From: Streptococcus infantis
Lineage (GTDB): Bacteria > Bacillota > Bacilli > Lactobacillales > Streptococcaceae
NCBI RefSeq assembly: GCF_018499575.1
Contig: NZ_JAHDAP010000001.1
Coordinates: forward strand, 62,001-126,000
Direction: 5' to 3'
DNA length: 64,000 bases
In this document: positions 52,605 to 63,012 of the stretch, piece by piece
How the letters are laid out: each line of letters begins with the position of its first letter
How positions within the stretch are numbered: the first letter of the stretch is position 1
Translations under genes and position numbers: made by a program
The notes under the pieces: model-generated
Told to the model about the DNA's origin: nothing
What the model saw: the letters and a program-made list of their open reading frames with translations, nothing else
Databases searched by the model: none

Positions 52605-54827
52605 ATGACAAAACAAGTGTTTCAAACGACTTTTGCGGGTCGTGAGTTGATCGTAGAGACTGGTCAGGTTGCTAAGCAAGCAAATGGCTCTGTAGTCGTG
52701 CGTTACGGTGAGTCAACTGTCTTGACTGCTGCCGTTATGTCTAAGAAGATGGCAACTGGGGATTTCTTCCCACTTCAAGTCAACTACGAAGAAAAAATGT
52801 ATGCGGCTGGGAAGTTTCCTGGTGGCTTTATGAAACGTGAAGGACGTCCTTCAACAGATGCGACCTTGACAGCGCGTTTGATTGACCGTCCAATCCGTCC
52901 CATGTTTGCGGAAGGTTTCCGTAATGAAGTGCAAGTCATCAACACTGTGCTTTCTTACGACGAAAATGCATCTGCACCAATGGCAGCTATGTTTGGTTCA
53001 TCATTGGCACTTTCTATCTCAGATATTCCATTTGATGGACCAATCGCTGGGGTACAAGTAGGCTATGTTGATGGAGAAATCGTCATCAACCCAACTCAAG
53101 AACAAGCAGAGCAATCGCTTCTTGAATTGACAGTAGCTGGTACTAAGCACGCTATCAACATGGTAGAGTCTGGTGCTAAAGAATTGTCAGAAGAAATCAT
53201 GTTGGAAGCTCTTCTTAAAGGACATGAAGCTGTTAAAGAATTGATTGCCTTCCAAGAAGAAATCGTTGCAGCAGTTGGTAAAGAAAAAGCAGAAGTAGAA
53301 TTGCTTCATGTGGATGCTGACTTGCAAGCTGAAATCATCGCAGCCTACAACAGCGATCTTCAAAAAGCTGTTCAAGTTGAAGAAAAATTGGCGCGTGAAG
53401 CTGCAACTCAAGCAGTGAAAGACCAAGTCACAGCAGTTTACGAAGAAAAATATGCAGACCACGAAGAATTTGACCGTATCATGCGTGATGTGGCTGAAAT
53501 CTTGGAACAAATGGAACACGCAGAAGTGCGCCGTTTGATCACAGAAGACAAGGTTCGTCCTGACGGCCGTAAGGTCGATGAAATCCGTCCTTTGGATGCG
53601 GTTGTTGACTTCCTTCCTCGCGTACACGGTTCAGGTCTCTTTACTCGTGGACAAACGCAAGCTCTTTCTATCTTGACCTTGGCACCAATGGGTGAAACGC
53701 AAATCATCGATGGCTTGGATCCAGAGTACAAGAAACGCTTTATGCATCACTATAACTTCCCACAATACTCTGTAGGGGAAACGGGTCGTTACGGTGCACC
53801 AGGTCGTCGTGAAATTGGTCACGGTGCTCTCGGTGAGCGTGCTCTTGCTCAAGTATTGCCAAGCTTGGAAGAATTCCCATACGCCATCCGTTTGGTAGCA
53901 GAAGTATTGGAATCAAACGGTTCTTCATCTCAAGCATCTATCTGTGCGGGAACACTTGCCCTTATGGCTGGTGGTGTTCCAATCAAGGCTCCAGTAGCAG
54001 GTATTGCCATGGGTCTCATCTCAGATGGAAACAACTACACCGTATTGACAGATATCCAAGGTCTGGAAGACCACTTTGGAGATATGGACTTTAAGGTTGC
54101 GGGTACGCGTGACGGGATTACAGCCCTTCAAATGGATATCAAGATCCAAGGGATCACTGCAGAAATCTTGACTGAAGCTCTTGCCCAAGCCAAGAAAGCT
54201 CGTTTTGAAATCCTTGACGTGATTGAAGCAACGATTCCAGAAGTTCGTCCAGAATTGGCTCCAACTGCTCCGAAAATTGATACTATCAAGATTGATGTGG
54301 ACAAGATCAAGATTGTTATCGGTAAGGGTGGAGAAACAATCGATAAGATCATTGCTGAAACAGGCGTTAAGATTGATATCGACGAAGAAGGTAACGTATC
54401 TATCTACTCTAGCGACCAAGATGCCATCAACCGTGCTAAAGAAATCATTGCTGGTTTGGTTCGTGAAGCAAAAGTGGACGAAGTTTACCATGCCAAAGTT
54501 GTGCGTATCGAGAAATTCGGTGCCTTTGTCAACCTCTTTGACAAGACGGATGCCCTCGTTCACATCTCTGAAATGGCTTGGACTCGTACTAATAATGTAG
54601 AAGATTTAGTTCAAATTGGTGATTTTGTAGATGTGAAGGTTATTAAGATCGATGAAAAAGGTCGTGTAGATGCTTCTATGAAGGCACTCTTGCCACGTCC
54701 GCCAAAACCTGAACGTTCAGAAGAAAAAGGAGATAAAGGTCATCGTCATGGCGATCGTCCTCGTCACCACCACAAGGACCACAAACCTAAGAAAGAAACT
54801 ACTGAAACACCAAAAGACTCAGAATAA
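52605..54827 (+). CDS. pnp: Polyribonucleotide nucleotidyltransferase (PNPase)
   Basis: A 3'-to-5' phosphorolytic RNA exonuclease. The 740-residue protein has two RNase PH domains ([20 protein letters not shown] onward, and [20 protein letters not shown]), a KH domain ([20 protein letters not shown]) and an S1 domain ([20 protein letters not shown]), ending in a His/Lys-rich tail. The start is ATG 52605 behind AAAGGGG, and the open frame upstream runs through the structured repeat and is not coding. It heads the operon to the PucR-like gene. Confidence 0.95.
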   Translation: MTKQVFQTTFAGRELIVETGQVAKQANGSVVVRYGESTVLTAAVMSKKMATGDFFPLQVNYEEKMYAAGKFPGGFMKREGRPSTDATLTARLIDRPIRPMFAEGFRNEVQVINTVLSYDENASAPMAAMFGSSLALSISDIPFDGPIAGVQVGYVDGEIVINPTQEQAEQSLLELTVAGTKHAINMVESGAKELSEEIMLEALLKGHEAVKELIAFQEEIVAAVGKEKAEVELLHVDADLQAEIIAAYNSDLQKAVQVEEKLAREAATQAVKDQVTAVYEEKYADHEEFDRIMRDVAEILEQMEHAEVRRLITEDKVRPDGRKVDEIRPLDAVVDFLPRVHGSGLFTRGQTQALSILTLAPMGETQIIDGLDPEYKKRFMHHYNFPQYSVGETGRYGAPGRREIGHGALGERALAQVLPSLEEFPYAIRLVAEVLESNGSSSQASICAGTLALMAGGVPIKAPVAGIAMGLISDGNNYTVLTDIQGLEDHFGDMDFKVAGTRDGITALQMDIKIQGITAEILTEALAQAKKARFEILDVIEATIPEVRPELAPTAPKIDTIKIDVDKIKIVIGKGGETIDKIIAETGVKIDIDEEGNVSIYSSDQDAINRAKEIIAGLVREAKVDEVYHAKVVRIEKFGAFVNLFDKTDALVHISEMAWTRTNNVEDLVQIGDFVDVKVIKIDEKGRVDASMKALLPRPPKPERSEEKGDKGHRHGDRPRHHHKDHKPKKETTETPKDSE

Positions 54828-54841
54828 GAAAGGAGAAATGT

Positions 54842-55459
54842 ATGGGATGGTGGCGTGAAACCATTGATATCGTAAAAGAAAATGATCCAGCGGCTCGCAC
54901 CACTTTGGAGGTTCTTTTGACCTATCCGGGTGTGAAAGCCTTGGCTGCCCACCGTCTCTCTCATTTTCTCTGGAAGAATGGCTTTAAGCTTTTAGCTCGT
55001 ATGCATAGCCAGTTTTGGCGCTTTTGGACTCAGATTGAGATCCACCCAGGAGCTCAGATTGACTCTGGTGTCTTTATCGACCACGGGGCGGGTCTGGTTA
55101 TTGGGGAGACGGCCATTGTTGAGAAGGGTGTCCTTCTCTACCACGGTGTCACTCTCGGTGGTACAGGTAAGGATGTTGGCAAACGACATCCGACCGTGCG
55201 TAAGGGAGCTCTTATATCAGCCCATGCCCAGGTTATCGGTCCTGTAGAAATCGGTGAAAACGCTAAAGTCGGTGCTGCAGCAGTTGTCGTGGCAGACGTA
55301 CCAAGTGACGTGACGGTTGTCGGAATTCCAGCCAAGATTGTCCGAGTGCATGGGCAAAAGGATGAACCAACCATTCACGAAGTCGAAGAAAAACGTGAAT
55401 ACTACGTCAATAAACTTGAGCATGCTAGAGAAGCCAGTCACAGGTCGTCTGGTTTGTAA
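54842..55459 (+). CDS. cysE: Serine O-acetyltransferase
   Basis: Makes O-acetylserine for cysteine synthesis. A 205-residue left-handed beta-helix enzyme with IEIHPGAQIDSGVFIDHGAG, VTLGGTGKDVGKRHPT, and hexapeptide repeats; the C-terminal extension is short. It starts 14 bases after pnp. It is likely feedback-inhibited by cysteine. Confidence 0.93.
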   Translation: MGWWRETIDIVKENDPAARTTLEVLLTYPGVKALAAHRLSHFLWKNGFKLLARMHSQFWRFWTQIEIHPGAQIDSGVFIDHGAGLVIGETAIVEKGVLLYHGVTLGGTGKDVGKRHPTVRKGALISAHAQVIGPVEIGENAKVGAAAVVVADVPSDVTVVGIPAKIVRVHGQKDEPTIHEVEEKREYYVNKLEHAREASHRSSGL

Positions 55460-55493
55460 TGAGAAGTGACTCTTTAATTAGGAGGTTAGGTCG

Positions 55494-56255
55494 ATGATAT
55501 TAGAAGAATTTGAAAATGTACCTGCTGTTATCGAGCCAACTGATCGAAGCCTCGTTAGTGGTGGAGAAGTTTGTGATACCATTATCTTGTCTTTTAATGG
55601 AGAAATCCTTGAACGAGTAAAGCAGATAGATGGTGTCTACGAAGGTGGCTATCTTACCAATCTAAATGGCAAACTGCCATGGTATATCTATGAAAAAGAT
55701 GGGAGTAAGGTAGCAGTTGCTATGGCTACTATTGGAGCTCCAATGGTTGTTGGACTCTTAGAAGAACTAAAAGCAAGAGGATTTAAGAACTTTATTGTTT
55801 TGGGATCTTGCGGAGTTCTAGACCAGTCTATTCAAGCAGATAAGATTATCTTACCAAGCTCGGCTTTACGTGATGAAGGTACTAGTTATCACTATGCTCC
55901 AGCAAGTGATGAAATAGCTTATGATCGATCTCTACTCTTAACTATGGAAAACGCCTTGGATAAAGCTGGTGTTGAGCATATTCGAACAAAGTCTTGGACC
56001 ACAGATGCCTTCTATCGTGAGACAGCTGCTAAGGTCAAACGAAGACTTGAAGCAGGAGCTAGAGTTGTAGATATGGAAGCTTCGGCTATCATGGCCTGGG
56101 CCCAATATCGACAAGCCCAGGTCTATCAATTTTTCTATACAGCTGACTATGTCGACCATCACAATCACGAATGGGATGCTAGACGCGAGGATAGAAAAGC
56201 TGATGCTATGACTTTCTTTGAGATAGCCTTAGTAATTGCCAGAGAGCTGGATTGA
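55494..56255 (+). CDS. Nucleoside phosphorylase family protein (PNP/UDP type)
   Basis: A 253-residue PNP_UDP-fold protein: GAPMVVGLLEELKARG, VLGSCGVLDQSIQADKIILP (phosphate and ribose site) and the C-terminal base-binding VVDMEASAIMAWAQYRQ, with the Asp-containing FFYTADYVDHHNHEWDAR. It probably cleaves a purine or pyrimidine nucleoside, but the base is not identified. The strong AGGAGG site is at 55480. Its place between cysE and cysS is not required for cysteine metabolism. Confidence 0.75.
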   Translation: MILEEFENVPAVIEPTDRSLVSGGEVCDTIILSFNGEILERVKQIDGVYEGGYLTNLNGKLPWYIYEKDGSKVAVAMATIGAPMVVGLLEELKARGFKNFIVLGSCGVLDQSIQADKIILPSSALRDEGTSYHYAPASDEIAYDRSLLLTMENALDKAGVEHIRTKSWTTDAFYRETAAKVKRRLEAGARVVDMEASAIMAWAQYRQAQVYQFFYTADYVDHHNHEWDARREDRKADAMTFFEIALVIARELD

Positions 56256-56298
56256 AACTACTCTTTACGATAAACAAGAAAGAGAAAGGAGTCAGTGA

Positions 56299-57642
56299 GT
56301 GATTAAAATCTATGACACCATGTCTCGTGATTTGCGAGAATTTGTCCCAATCGAGGACGGCAAGGTCAAGATGTATGTCTGTGGGCCAACTGTATACAAT
56401 TATATCCACGTGGGGAATGCCCGTTCGACAGTAGCCTTCGATACCATTCGTCGCTACTTTGAGTACCGTGGCTATGAGGTTGCCTATATTTCTAACTTTA
56501 CGGATGTGGATGATAAGATTATCAACCGTGCCAAGGAAGAAGGCATTACACCTCAAGAAGTAGCGGATAAGTATATCTCTGCCTTTCGTGAGGATGTTAC
56601 GGCCTTGGGCGTCAAGCCTGCTACCCGTCATCCACGAGTAGTCGAGTTTATGGCTGACATTATCCGTTTTGTGGAAGACCTGATTGAAAAAGGCTATGCC
56701 TATGAGAGTCAGGGCGATGTCTATTTCCGTGTGGAAAAATCCCACAACTATGCTAAGTTAGCCAATAAAACCCTAGAAGACTTGGAGTTAGGTGCTTCAG
56801 GTCGGACAGACGAAGAAACAGCTCGTAAGGAAAATCCTGTAGACTTTGCTCTTTGGAAAGCAGCCAAACCAGGTGAGATTTCTTGGGACAGTCCATGGGG
56901 GCCTGGTCGTCCAGGCTGGCATATCGAATGTTCGGTTATGTCAACGGAGATTTTAGGCGATACCATCGATATTCACGGTGGTGGAGCTGACCTTGAGTTT
57001 CCTCACCATACCAACGAAATTGCCCAATCTGAAGCTAAAACAGGCAAGACTTTTGCCAACTACTGGATGCACAATGGCTTTGTCAACATCTACAATGTCA
57101 AGATGTCCAAGTCTTTGGGGAACTTCATTACGGTACACGATGCCCTCAAAACTATCGACGGTCAAGTGCTTCGTTTCTTCTTTGCGACTCAGCATTACCG
57201 CAAACCTATCAACTTTACGGAAAAGGCTGTGCGCGATGCCGAGACTAATCTCAAGTATTTGAAGAACACTTACGAGCAACCATTTACTGGAGATGTAGAT
57301 GCTCAAGAATTGCAAGCTTTTAAAGATAAGTTTGTAGCAGCTATGGATGAGGATTTCAATACAGCTAATGGAATCACTGTTGTCTTTGAAATGGCCAAAT
57401 GGATCAACTCAGGTAACTATGATGCAAGTGTTAAGGAAACTCTTGCAGCCATGTTGGAAGTCTTTGGAGTTGTCTTTGTTGAGGAAGTTTTGGATGAAGA
57501 GATTGAAGCCTTGATTCAAAAACGCCAAGAAGCGCGTGCCAATCGTGACTTTGCGACAGCTGACCAAATCCGTGACCAACTAGCTGCTCAAGGGATTAAA
57601 CTACTTGATACCAAGGATGGAGTGAGGTGGACACGTGATTGA
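56299..57642 (+). CDS. cysS: Cysteinyl-tRNA synthetase
   Basis: Charges tRNA-Cys. A class I synthetase of 447 residues with the zinc and HIGH-like start YVCGPTVYNYIHVGNARS, the WHIECS and HHTNEIAQSEA zinc ligands, and KMSKSLGNF (KMSKS). Start is GTG 56299 behind AAAGGAG. It overlaps mrnC by 8 bases. Confidence 0.96.
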   Translation: MIKIYDTMSRDLREFVPIEDGKVKMYVCGPTVYNYIHVGNARSTVAFDTIRRYFEYRGYEVAYISNFTDVDDKIINRAKEEGITPQEVADKYISAFREDVTALGVKPATRHPRVVEFMADIIRFVEDLIEKGYAYESQGDVYFRVEKSHNYAKLANKTLEDLELGASGRTDEETARKENPVDFALWKAAKPGEISWDSPWGPGRPGWHIECSVMSTEILGDTIDIHGGGADLEFPHHTNEIAQSEAKTGKTFANYWMHNGFVNIYNVKMSKSLGNFITVHDALKTIDGQVLRFFFATQHYRKPINFTEKAVRDAETNLKYLKNTYEQPFTGDVDAQELQAFKDKFVAAMDEDFNTANGITVVFEMAKWINSGNYDASVKETLAAMLEVFGVVFVEEVLDEEIEALIQKRQEARANRDFATADQIRDQLAAQGIKLLDTKDGVRWTRD

Positions 57643-58021
57643 TGTCAATCTCATTAACGGGATTGCGCTAGCCTTTGAAGGAGATGCGGTTTATTCTATG
57701 TATATTCGCCGTCATCTCATTCTTAAAGGCATGACCAAGCCCAATAAACTCCATCAAGAGGCCACTAAGTATGTATCAGCCAAGGCTCAGGCACGCTTGA
57801 TTTCCCTCATGTTGGAGGAGCAAGTCCTAACGGAAAAAGAAGAAGAAATCTATAAACGTGGTCGCAATACCAATAGTCACACCAAGGCAAAGAATGCAGA
57901 TGTAGTGACCTACCGTATGTCTACGGGTTTTGAAGCGGTCATGGGTTATCTTCATATGACTGAAAATATGGAACGTCTAGAAACCTTGATTTCTTGGTGT
58001 ATCCAAAAAGTGGAGGGCTAG
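57635..58021 (+). CDS. mrnC: Mini-ribonuclease III
   Basis: A 128-residue RNase III-like endonuclease lacking the dsRNA-binding domain, which matures 23S rRNA. It has LAFEGDAVYSMYIRRHLI (the signature with the catalytic acidic residues) and KRGRNTNSHTKAKNADVVTYRMSTGFEAVMGYL. GTG start 57635 within the end of cysS. The cysS-mrnC coupling is common in Firmicutes. Confidence 0.93.
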   Translation: MIDVNLINGIALAFEGDAVYSMYIRRHLILKGMTKPNKLHQEATKYVSAKAQARLISLMLEEQVLTEKEEEIYKRGRNTNSHTKAKNADVVTYRMSTGFEAVMGYLHMTENMERLETLISWCIQKVEG

Positions 58022-58024
58022 GAA

Positions 58025-58894
58025 ATGATTGCAAAAGAATTACTAGATTGGTTTCCACAAGCTCAAATCGTAGATCAGCCAGTCGATAAGGAAGGCTATC
58101 TGACGCTTCCAGTATCCTCAAATCAGTGGGTTTTACTGGAAGAAGCTGGACTAAGTGAACGTGAGAAGCAGTTGGTAGCTCTCTTAACCCAGCAGGAACA
58201 AACTATCTCTCTCAATCCCTGGTATAGCTATTTGATAGAGGGCAAGGGGCAAGCACCGCAAAGATTTAAAAAGCTACAAGTTGTCTATTGTCACCTTTCC
58301 TATTACCAACAGGAAAACCTGACTTTTTGGTTGGATATGATGAAAACCCTCTTTCCTAATTGCGAGACAGTTCTTCAGGTTGGCGCTCAGGATTACCTTT
58401 TTGTTCTCCAACAGGACAAATACACTTCTGTTCGCTCAATCTTGATGGATACCTTGGAAGCTGTAGAATACGACTTTGGAGTTCGTCTCTCTATTATGCT
58501 TGGTCAGGTCTGGTCGCAAGCAGGAAATCAGAGTTTGACAGATATCATCAAGGCAGAACGTGACTTGTTTAAAAACTGGTGGCGTCAAGGTCATCAAGGA
58601 TTCCATACCTTTTCTCAGCTCTACCTTTGGAGTATGGGTGAAAAAATGGTAGATCTTGGTTTGATCAAAGATTATCTACACCAGATGATTTTGGATCAGG
58701 ATCAGATTCAGGAAATCATTCTCTCCTTATGGGAAAATAGTGCAGTCCTTACGAAGACAGCTCAACAGCTCTATCTACACCGTAATTCCCTCCAATACAA
58801 GATTGATAAATGGGAAGAATTAACAGGGCTTCAGTTGAAAGAATTGACGGACTTGACCTTGTGCTATCAGTTGATTTTACCAGATATAATCTAA
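58025..58894 (+). CDS. PucR-type helix-turn-helix regulator-like protein
   Basis: A 289-residue protein; the C-terminal part (LYLHRNSLQYKIDKWEELTG, LQLKELTDLTLCYQLIL) is the PucR helix-turn-helix. The N-terminal part is unrecognised. It starts 3 bases after mrnC. In pneumococcus a similar gene precedes msmK, as here, so a role in sugar metabolism is plausible but unproven. Confidence 0.72.
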   Translation: MIAKELLDWFPQAQIVDQPVDKEGYLTLPVSSNQWVLLEEAGLSEREKQLVALLTQQEQTISLNPWYSYLIEGKGQAPQRFKKLQVVYCHLSYYQQENLTFWLDMMKTLFPNCETVLQVGAQDYLFVLQQDKYTSVRSILMDTLEAVEYDFGVRLSIMLGQVWSQAGNQSLTDIIKAERDLFKNWWRQGHQGFHTFSQLYLWSMGEKMVDLGLIKDYLHQMILDQDQIQEIILSLWENSAVLTKTAQQLYLHRNSLQYKIDKWEELTGLQLKELTDLTLCYQLILPDII

Positions 58895-58945
58895 AGTTTT
58901 GTGCAAGTTGCACAGAACTTTTTTATTTTTTTGGTCACCTTGCCA

Positions 58946-58974
58946 TAGAAATGTAAAGCGTTTTCATCTATAAT
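58946..58974 (+). promoter_or_regulatory. msmK promoter with cre site
   Basis: TAGAAA, 17-base spacer, TATAAT (58969-58974). Within the spacer GTAAAGCGTTTTCA (58953-58966) matches the CcpA site at 12 of 14 positions, so CcpA should compete with RNA polymerase. Confidence 0.72.
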
Positions 58975-59006
58975 AAAACTATCAAAAATAAAAGGAGTTC
59001 ACCAAA

Positions 59007-60137
59007 ATGGTAGAATTAAATCTTAAAAATATTTACAAAAAATATCCAAACAGCGAACACTACTCAGTTGAAGACTTCAACTTGGACATCAAAGACAAAG
59101 AATTTATCGTTTTCGTAGGTCCTTCAGGATGTGGTAAATCAACTACTCTTCGTATGATTGCAGGTCTTGAAGATATCACAGAAGGTACTGCATCTATCGA
59201 TGGCGTGGTTGTCAACGACGTAGCTCCAAAAGACCGTGACATTGCCATGGTATTCCAAAACTACGCTCTTTACCCACACATGACTGTATACGATAACATG
59301 GCTTTCGGTTTGAAATTGCGTAAATACAGTAAAGAAGATATCGACAAACGTGTACAAGAAGCAGCAGAAATTCTTGGTTTGAAAGAATTCTTGGATCGTA
59401 AACCAGCTGACCTTTCAGGTGGTCAACGTCAACGTGTTGCCATGGGTCGTGCGATCGTCCGTGATGCAAAAGTGTTCTTGATGGACGAGCCTTTGTCAAA
59501 CTTGGATGCAAAACTTCGTGTATCAATGCGTGCTGAAATCGCTAAAATTCACCGTCGTATCGGAGCTACAACTATCTACGTAACTCACGACCAAACTGAA
59601 GCGATGACACTTGCAGACCGTATCGTTATCATGTCAGCTACTAAAAACCCTGCTGGTACTGGTACTATCGGACGTGTTGAACAAATCGGTACTCCTCAAG
59701 AAGTTTACAAAAACCCAGTTAACAAATTCGTAGCAGGATTTATCGGAAGCCCAGCTATGAACTTCATCAATGTTAAATTGAACGGTGATCACATCGTTGG
59801 TGACGGCTTCAACTTGAAAGTTCCAGAAGGTGCTTTGAAAGTTCTTCGTGAAAAAGGTTACGAAGGTAAAGAATTGATCTTCGGTATCCGTCCGGAAGAC
59901 GTGAATGCAGAACCTGCTTTCCTTGAAACATTCCCAGAATCAGTTGTGAAAGCAACTATCTCTGTATCAGAATTGCTTGGTTCAGAATCTCACCTATACT
60001 GCCAAGTTGGTAAAGATGAATTCGTTGCTAAAGTTGATGCACGTGACTACTTGCAAGCTGGTGCAACAGTTGAACTTGGATTTGACTTGAACAAAGCTCA
60101 CTTCTTTGACGTAGAAACTGAAAAGACAGTTTACTAA
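59007..60137 (+). CDS. msmK: Multi-sugar ABC transporter ATP-binding protein MsmK
   Basis: A 376-residue MalK-type ATPase with Walker A VGPSGCGKSTTLRM, signature LSGGQRQRVAMGRAI, Walker B VFLMDEPLSNLDA and a C-terminal TOBE regulatory domain. In streptococci one MsmK energises several sugar importers (raffinose, maltodextrin, sialic acid), consistent with its lone position here without permease genes. Confidence 0.93.
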   Translation: MVELNLKNIYKKYPNSEHYSVEDFNLDIKDKEFIVFVGPSGCGKSTTLRMIAGLEDITEGTASIDGVVVNDVAPKDRDIAMVFQNYALYPHMTVYDNMAFGLKLRKYSKEDIDKRVQEAAEILGLKEFLDRKPADLSGGQRQRVAMGRAIVRDAKVFLMDEPLSNLDAKLRVSMRAEIAKIHRRIGATTIYVTHDQTEAMTLADRIVIMSATKNPAGTGTIGRVEQIGTPQEVYKNPVNKFVAGFIGSPAMNFINVKLNGDHIVGDGFNLKVPEGALKVLREKGYEGKELIFGIRPEDVNAEPAFLETFPESVVKATISVSELLGSESHLYCQVGKDEFVAKVDARDYLQAGATVELGFDLNKAHFFDVETEKTVY

Positions 60138-60155
60138 GATAGATTTGAATAAATC

Positions 60156-60188
60156 AACACTACTAGAGTTTTTCTAGTAGTGTTTTTT
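60156..60188 (+). terminator. Terminator of msmK
   Basis: AACACTACTAG-agttttt-CTAGTAGTGTT then T run. Confidence 0.88.
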
Positions 60189-60227
60189 ATTAAGTTTAGA
60201 AACTCGGATAGAAGGAGACTCTACTAG

Positions 60228-60256
60228 TTTTCATATTGACTAAAAAGTGTTAAAAT
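60228..60256 (+). promoter_or_regulatory. Promoter of relA-dtd
   Basis: TTTTCA, 17-base spacer, TAAAAT with TG extension. Confidence 0.5.
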
Positions 60257-60280
60257 GGTAGGAAGAACTGGAGAGTATGC

Positions 60281-62497
60281 ATGCCAAAAGAAGTAATTTA
60301 TTCTGGCGATGAAGTCGTCGCTTTAACGCAAAAATATTTATCGAAAGAAGATGTGGCTTTTGTCCATAAGGCCTTGGTTTATGCTGTAGAGTGCCATAGT
60401 GGCCAATATCGTAAATCAGGCGAGCCGTACATTATCCACCCTATTCAGGTAGCAGGTATCTTGGCTAAGCTCAAGCTGGACGCTGTCACTGTTGCCTGTG
60501 GTTTTTTGCATGACGTTGTTGAAGACACAGATGCTACTTTGGATGACTTAGAGCGCGAATTTGGTCATGATGTTCGAGTGATTGTAGACGGTGTTACCAA
60601 GCTTGGTAAGGTCGAATACAAGTCTATAGAAGAGCAGTTGGCTGAGAATCACCGCAAGATGCTCATGGCTATGTCAGAGGATATCCGCGTTATCTTGGTA
60701 AAACTCTCTGATCGCCTGCACAATATGCGCACCCTTACGCATCTTCGTAAGGACAAGCAAGAACGTATTTCCCGAGAAACCATGGAAATCTACGCACCAC
60801 TGGCTCACCGTCTGGGGATTTCAAGTGTTAAATGGGAACTAGAAGACCTTTCCTTCCGTTATCTAAATCCGACAGAGTTTTACAAGATAAGTCATATGAT
60901 GAAGGAGAAACGTCAAGAACGTGAAGCCTTGGTCGATGAAGTTGTGACAAAACTTGAGGAGTATTCATCTAAGCGCAACCTGACAGGAAAAATCTATGGT
61001 CGTCCAAAGCATATCTACTCTATTTACCGTAAGATGCAGGACAAGAAAAAACGCTTTGAGGAAATCTATGACTTGATTGCTATTCGCTGTATCTTGGATA
61101 CTCAGAGTGATGTCTATGCTATGTTGGGCTATGTCCATGAGCTATGGAAACCAATGCCAGGTCGTTTCAAGGACTACATTGCCAATCGTAAGGCCAATGG
61201 TTATCAGTCCATTCATACGACTGTTTATGGACCAAAAGGACCGATTGAATTCCAGATTCGTACCAAAGAGATGCACGAGGTTGCTGAGTATGGGGTTGCG
61301 GCTCACTGGGCCTACAAAAAAGGAATGAAAGGCCAAGTTAATAGTAAAGAATCTGCTATTGGGATGAACTGGATCAAGGAGATGATGGAACTCCAAGACC
61401 AGGCAGATGATGCTAAGGAATTTGTAGATACTGTCAAAGAAAACTATCTGGCAGAAGAGATTTATGTCTTCACTCCAGATGGAGCGGTTCGTTCGCTTCC
61501 AAAGGATTCTGGACCGATTGACTTTGCCTATGAGATTCATACCAAGATTGGAGAAAAAGCAACTGGAGCCAAGGTAAATGGTCGTATGGTTCCCTTGACG
61601 ACCAAACTTAAAACGGGTGACCAGGTTGAAATCATCACCAATCCAAACTCATTTGGACCAAGCCGTGACTGGCTCAACATGGTTAAAACCAGCAAGGCTC
61701 GTAACAAAATTCGTCAGTTCTTTAAAAATCAAGATAAAGAATTGTCCATCAATAAAGGCCGTGAAATGCTGATTAATCAGCTCCAAGAAAACGGCTATGT
61801 AGCCAATAAATTTATGGATAAGCGCCACATGGATGAAGTCCTTCAAAAAACCAGCTACAAGACAGAAGAAGCTCTCTTTGCAGCCATTGGTTTTGGAGAG
61901 ATCGGAGCCATTACCGTCTTTAATCGTTTGACGGAAAAAGAACGCCGGGAAGAAGAGCGCGCCAAGGCTAAGGCAGAAGCAGAAGAACTGGTCAAGGGTG
62001 GCGAAGTCAAGGTTGAGAACAAGGACACGCTCAAGGTCAAGCATGAGGGTGGAGTTGTCATCCAAGGTGCTTCTGGACTCTTGGTACGGATTGCCAAATG
62101 TTGTAATCCTGTTCCAGGTGATGATATCGTTGGTTATATCACCAAAGGTCGCGGAGTTGCCATCCACCGTGTGGACTGTATGAACCTTCGTTCACAGGAA
62201 AATTACGAGCAACGTTTGCTAGATGTCGAATGGGAAGACCAATTCTCAACCAAGGAATATATGGCTCATATCGATATCTATGGACTCAACCGTTCTGGTC
62301 TTTTGAATGATATCTTGCAAGTCCTATCAAACACAACTAAGAATATCTCTTCGGTTAATGCCCAACCGACCAAGGATATGAAATTTGCAAATATTCACGT
62401 TTCCTTTGGGATTTCAAACCTTTCAACTCTGACAACGGTAGTTGATAAGATTAAGAGCGTACCAGAAGTCTACTCAGTCAAACGGACCAATGGTTAA
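60281..62497 (+). CDS. relA: Bifunctional (p)ppGpp synthetase/hydrolase (RSH)
   Basis: Makes and degrades the starvation alarmone (p)ppGpp. The 738-residue protein has an HD hydrolase domain (GFLHDVVEDTDATLDDLERE, intact HD), a synthetase domain (KRFEEIYDLIAIRCIL, GYQSIHTTVYGP), TGS (YVFTPDGAVRSLPKDSGPID), a zinc-finger-like region and a C-terminal ACT domain (HIDIYGLNRSGLLNDILQVL). All core motifs look intact, so both activities are expected. Confidence 0.95.
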   Translation: MPKEVIYSGDEVVALTQKYLSKEDVAFVHKALVYAVECHSGQYRKSGEPYIIHPIQVAGILAKLKLDAVTVACGFLHDVVEDTDATLDDLEREFGHDVRVIVDGVTKLGKVEYKSIEEQLAENHRKMLMAMSEDIRVILVKLSDRLHNMRTLTHLRKDKQERISRETMEIYAPLAHRLGISSVKWELEDLSFRYLNPTEFYKISHMMKEKRQEREALVDEVVTKLEEYSSKRNLTGKIYGRPKHIYSIYRKMQDKKKRFEEIYDLIAIRCILDTQSDVYAMLGYVHELWKPMPGRFKDYIANRKANGYQSIHTTVYGPKGPIEFQIRTKEMHEVAEYGVAAHWAYKKGMKGQVNSKESAIGMNWIKEMMELQDQADDAKEFVDTVKENYLAEEIYVFTPDGAVRSLPKDSGPIDFAYEIHTKIGEKATGAKVNGRMVPLTTKLKTGDQVEIITNPNSFGPSRDWLNMVKTSKARNKIRQFFKNQDKELSINKGREMLINQLQENGYVANKFMDKRHMDEVLQKTSYKTEEALFAAIGFGEIGAITVFNRLTEKERREEERAKAKAEAEELVKGGEVKVENKDTLKVKHEGGVVIQGASGLLVRIAKCCNPVPGDDIVGYITKGRGVAIHRVDCMNLRSQENYEQRLLDVEWEDQFSTKEYMAHIDIYGLNRSGLLNDILQVLSNTTKNISSVNAQPTKDMKFANIHVSFGISNLSTLTTVVDKIKSVPEVYSVKRTNG

Positions 62498-62527
62498 GTA
62501 TGCTCGATACAGTCAGAAAGGATTTCT

Positions 62528-62971
62528 ATGAAAATCATCGTTCAGCGAGTCAAGCAAGCTCAGGTTTCTATTGAGGGGCAGATTCATGGTCAAATCAAAC
62601 AAGGGCTCTTGCTCTTAGTGGGGGTTGGACCTGAGGATCAGCAGGAAGATTTGGATTATGCAGTCAGAAAGCTTGTCAATATGCGGATTTTCTCAGATGC
62701 TGAAGGCAAGATGAATCTGTCTGTTAAGGATATCCAAGGAGAAATTCTCTCCATCTCCCAGTTTACTCTGTTTGCCGATACCAAAAAAGGCAATCGTCCA
62801 GCCTTTACAGGCGCCGCTAAACCAGATATGGCTGAGGCCTTCTATCAAGATTTTAACCAGGAACTAGCCAAGGAAGTTCCTGTTGAGACAGGAATCTTTG
62901 GAGCAGATATGCAGGTGGGATTAGTCAATGATGGCCCAGTAACCATTATCCTAGATACTAAAAATAGATAA
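62528..62971 (+). CDS. dtd: D-aminoacyl-tRNA deacylase
   Basis: Removes D-amino acids from mischarged tRNA. The 147-residue protein has the signature [20 protein letters not shown] and the C-terminal [12 protein letters not shown]. It follows relA by 30 bases, as in most streptococci. Confidence 0.95.
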   Translation: MKIIVQRVKQAQVSIEGQIHGQIKQGLLLLVGVGPEDQQEDLDYAVRKLVNMRIFSDAEGKMNLSVKDIQGEILSISQFTLFADTKKGNRPAFTGAAKPDMAEAFYQDFNQELAKEVPVETGIFGADMQVGLVNDGPVTIILDTKNR

Positions 62972-62972
62972 G

Positions 62973-63002
62973 AAAAAACCAAGCTTGTATGCTTGGTTTT
63001 TT
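62973..63002. terminator. Bidirectional terminator between dtd and psaR
   Basis: AAAAAACCAAGC-ttgtat-GCTTGGTTTTTT perfect stem, between convergent genes. Confidence 0.9.
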
Positions 63003-63012
63003 TGTGACGTAT

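Noticed and set aside
54021-54563. 180-residue minus-strand frame inside pnp
   Set aside because: Antisense shadow with composition dictated by the pnp codons.
61142-61540. Long minus-strand frame inside relA
   Set aside because: Shadow of a strong coding gene; no ribosome site and no family pattern.
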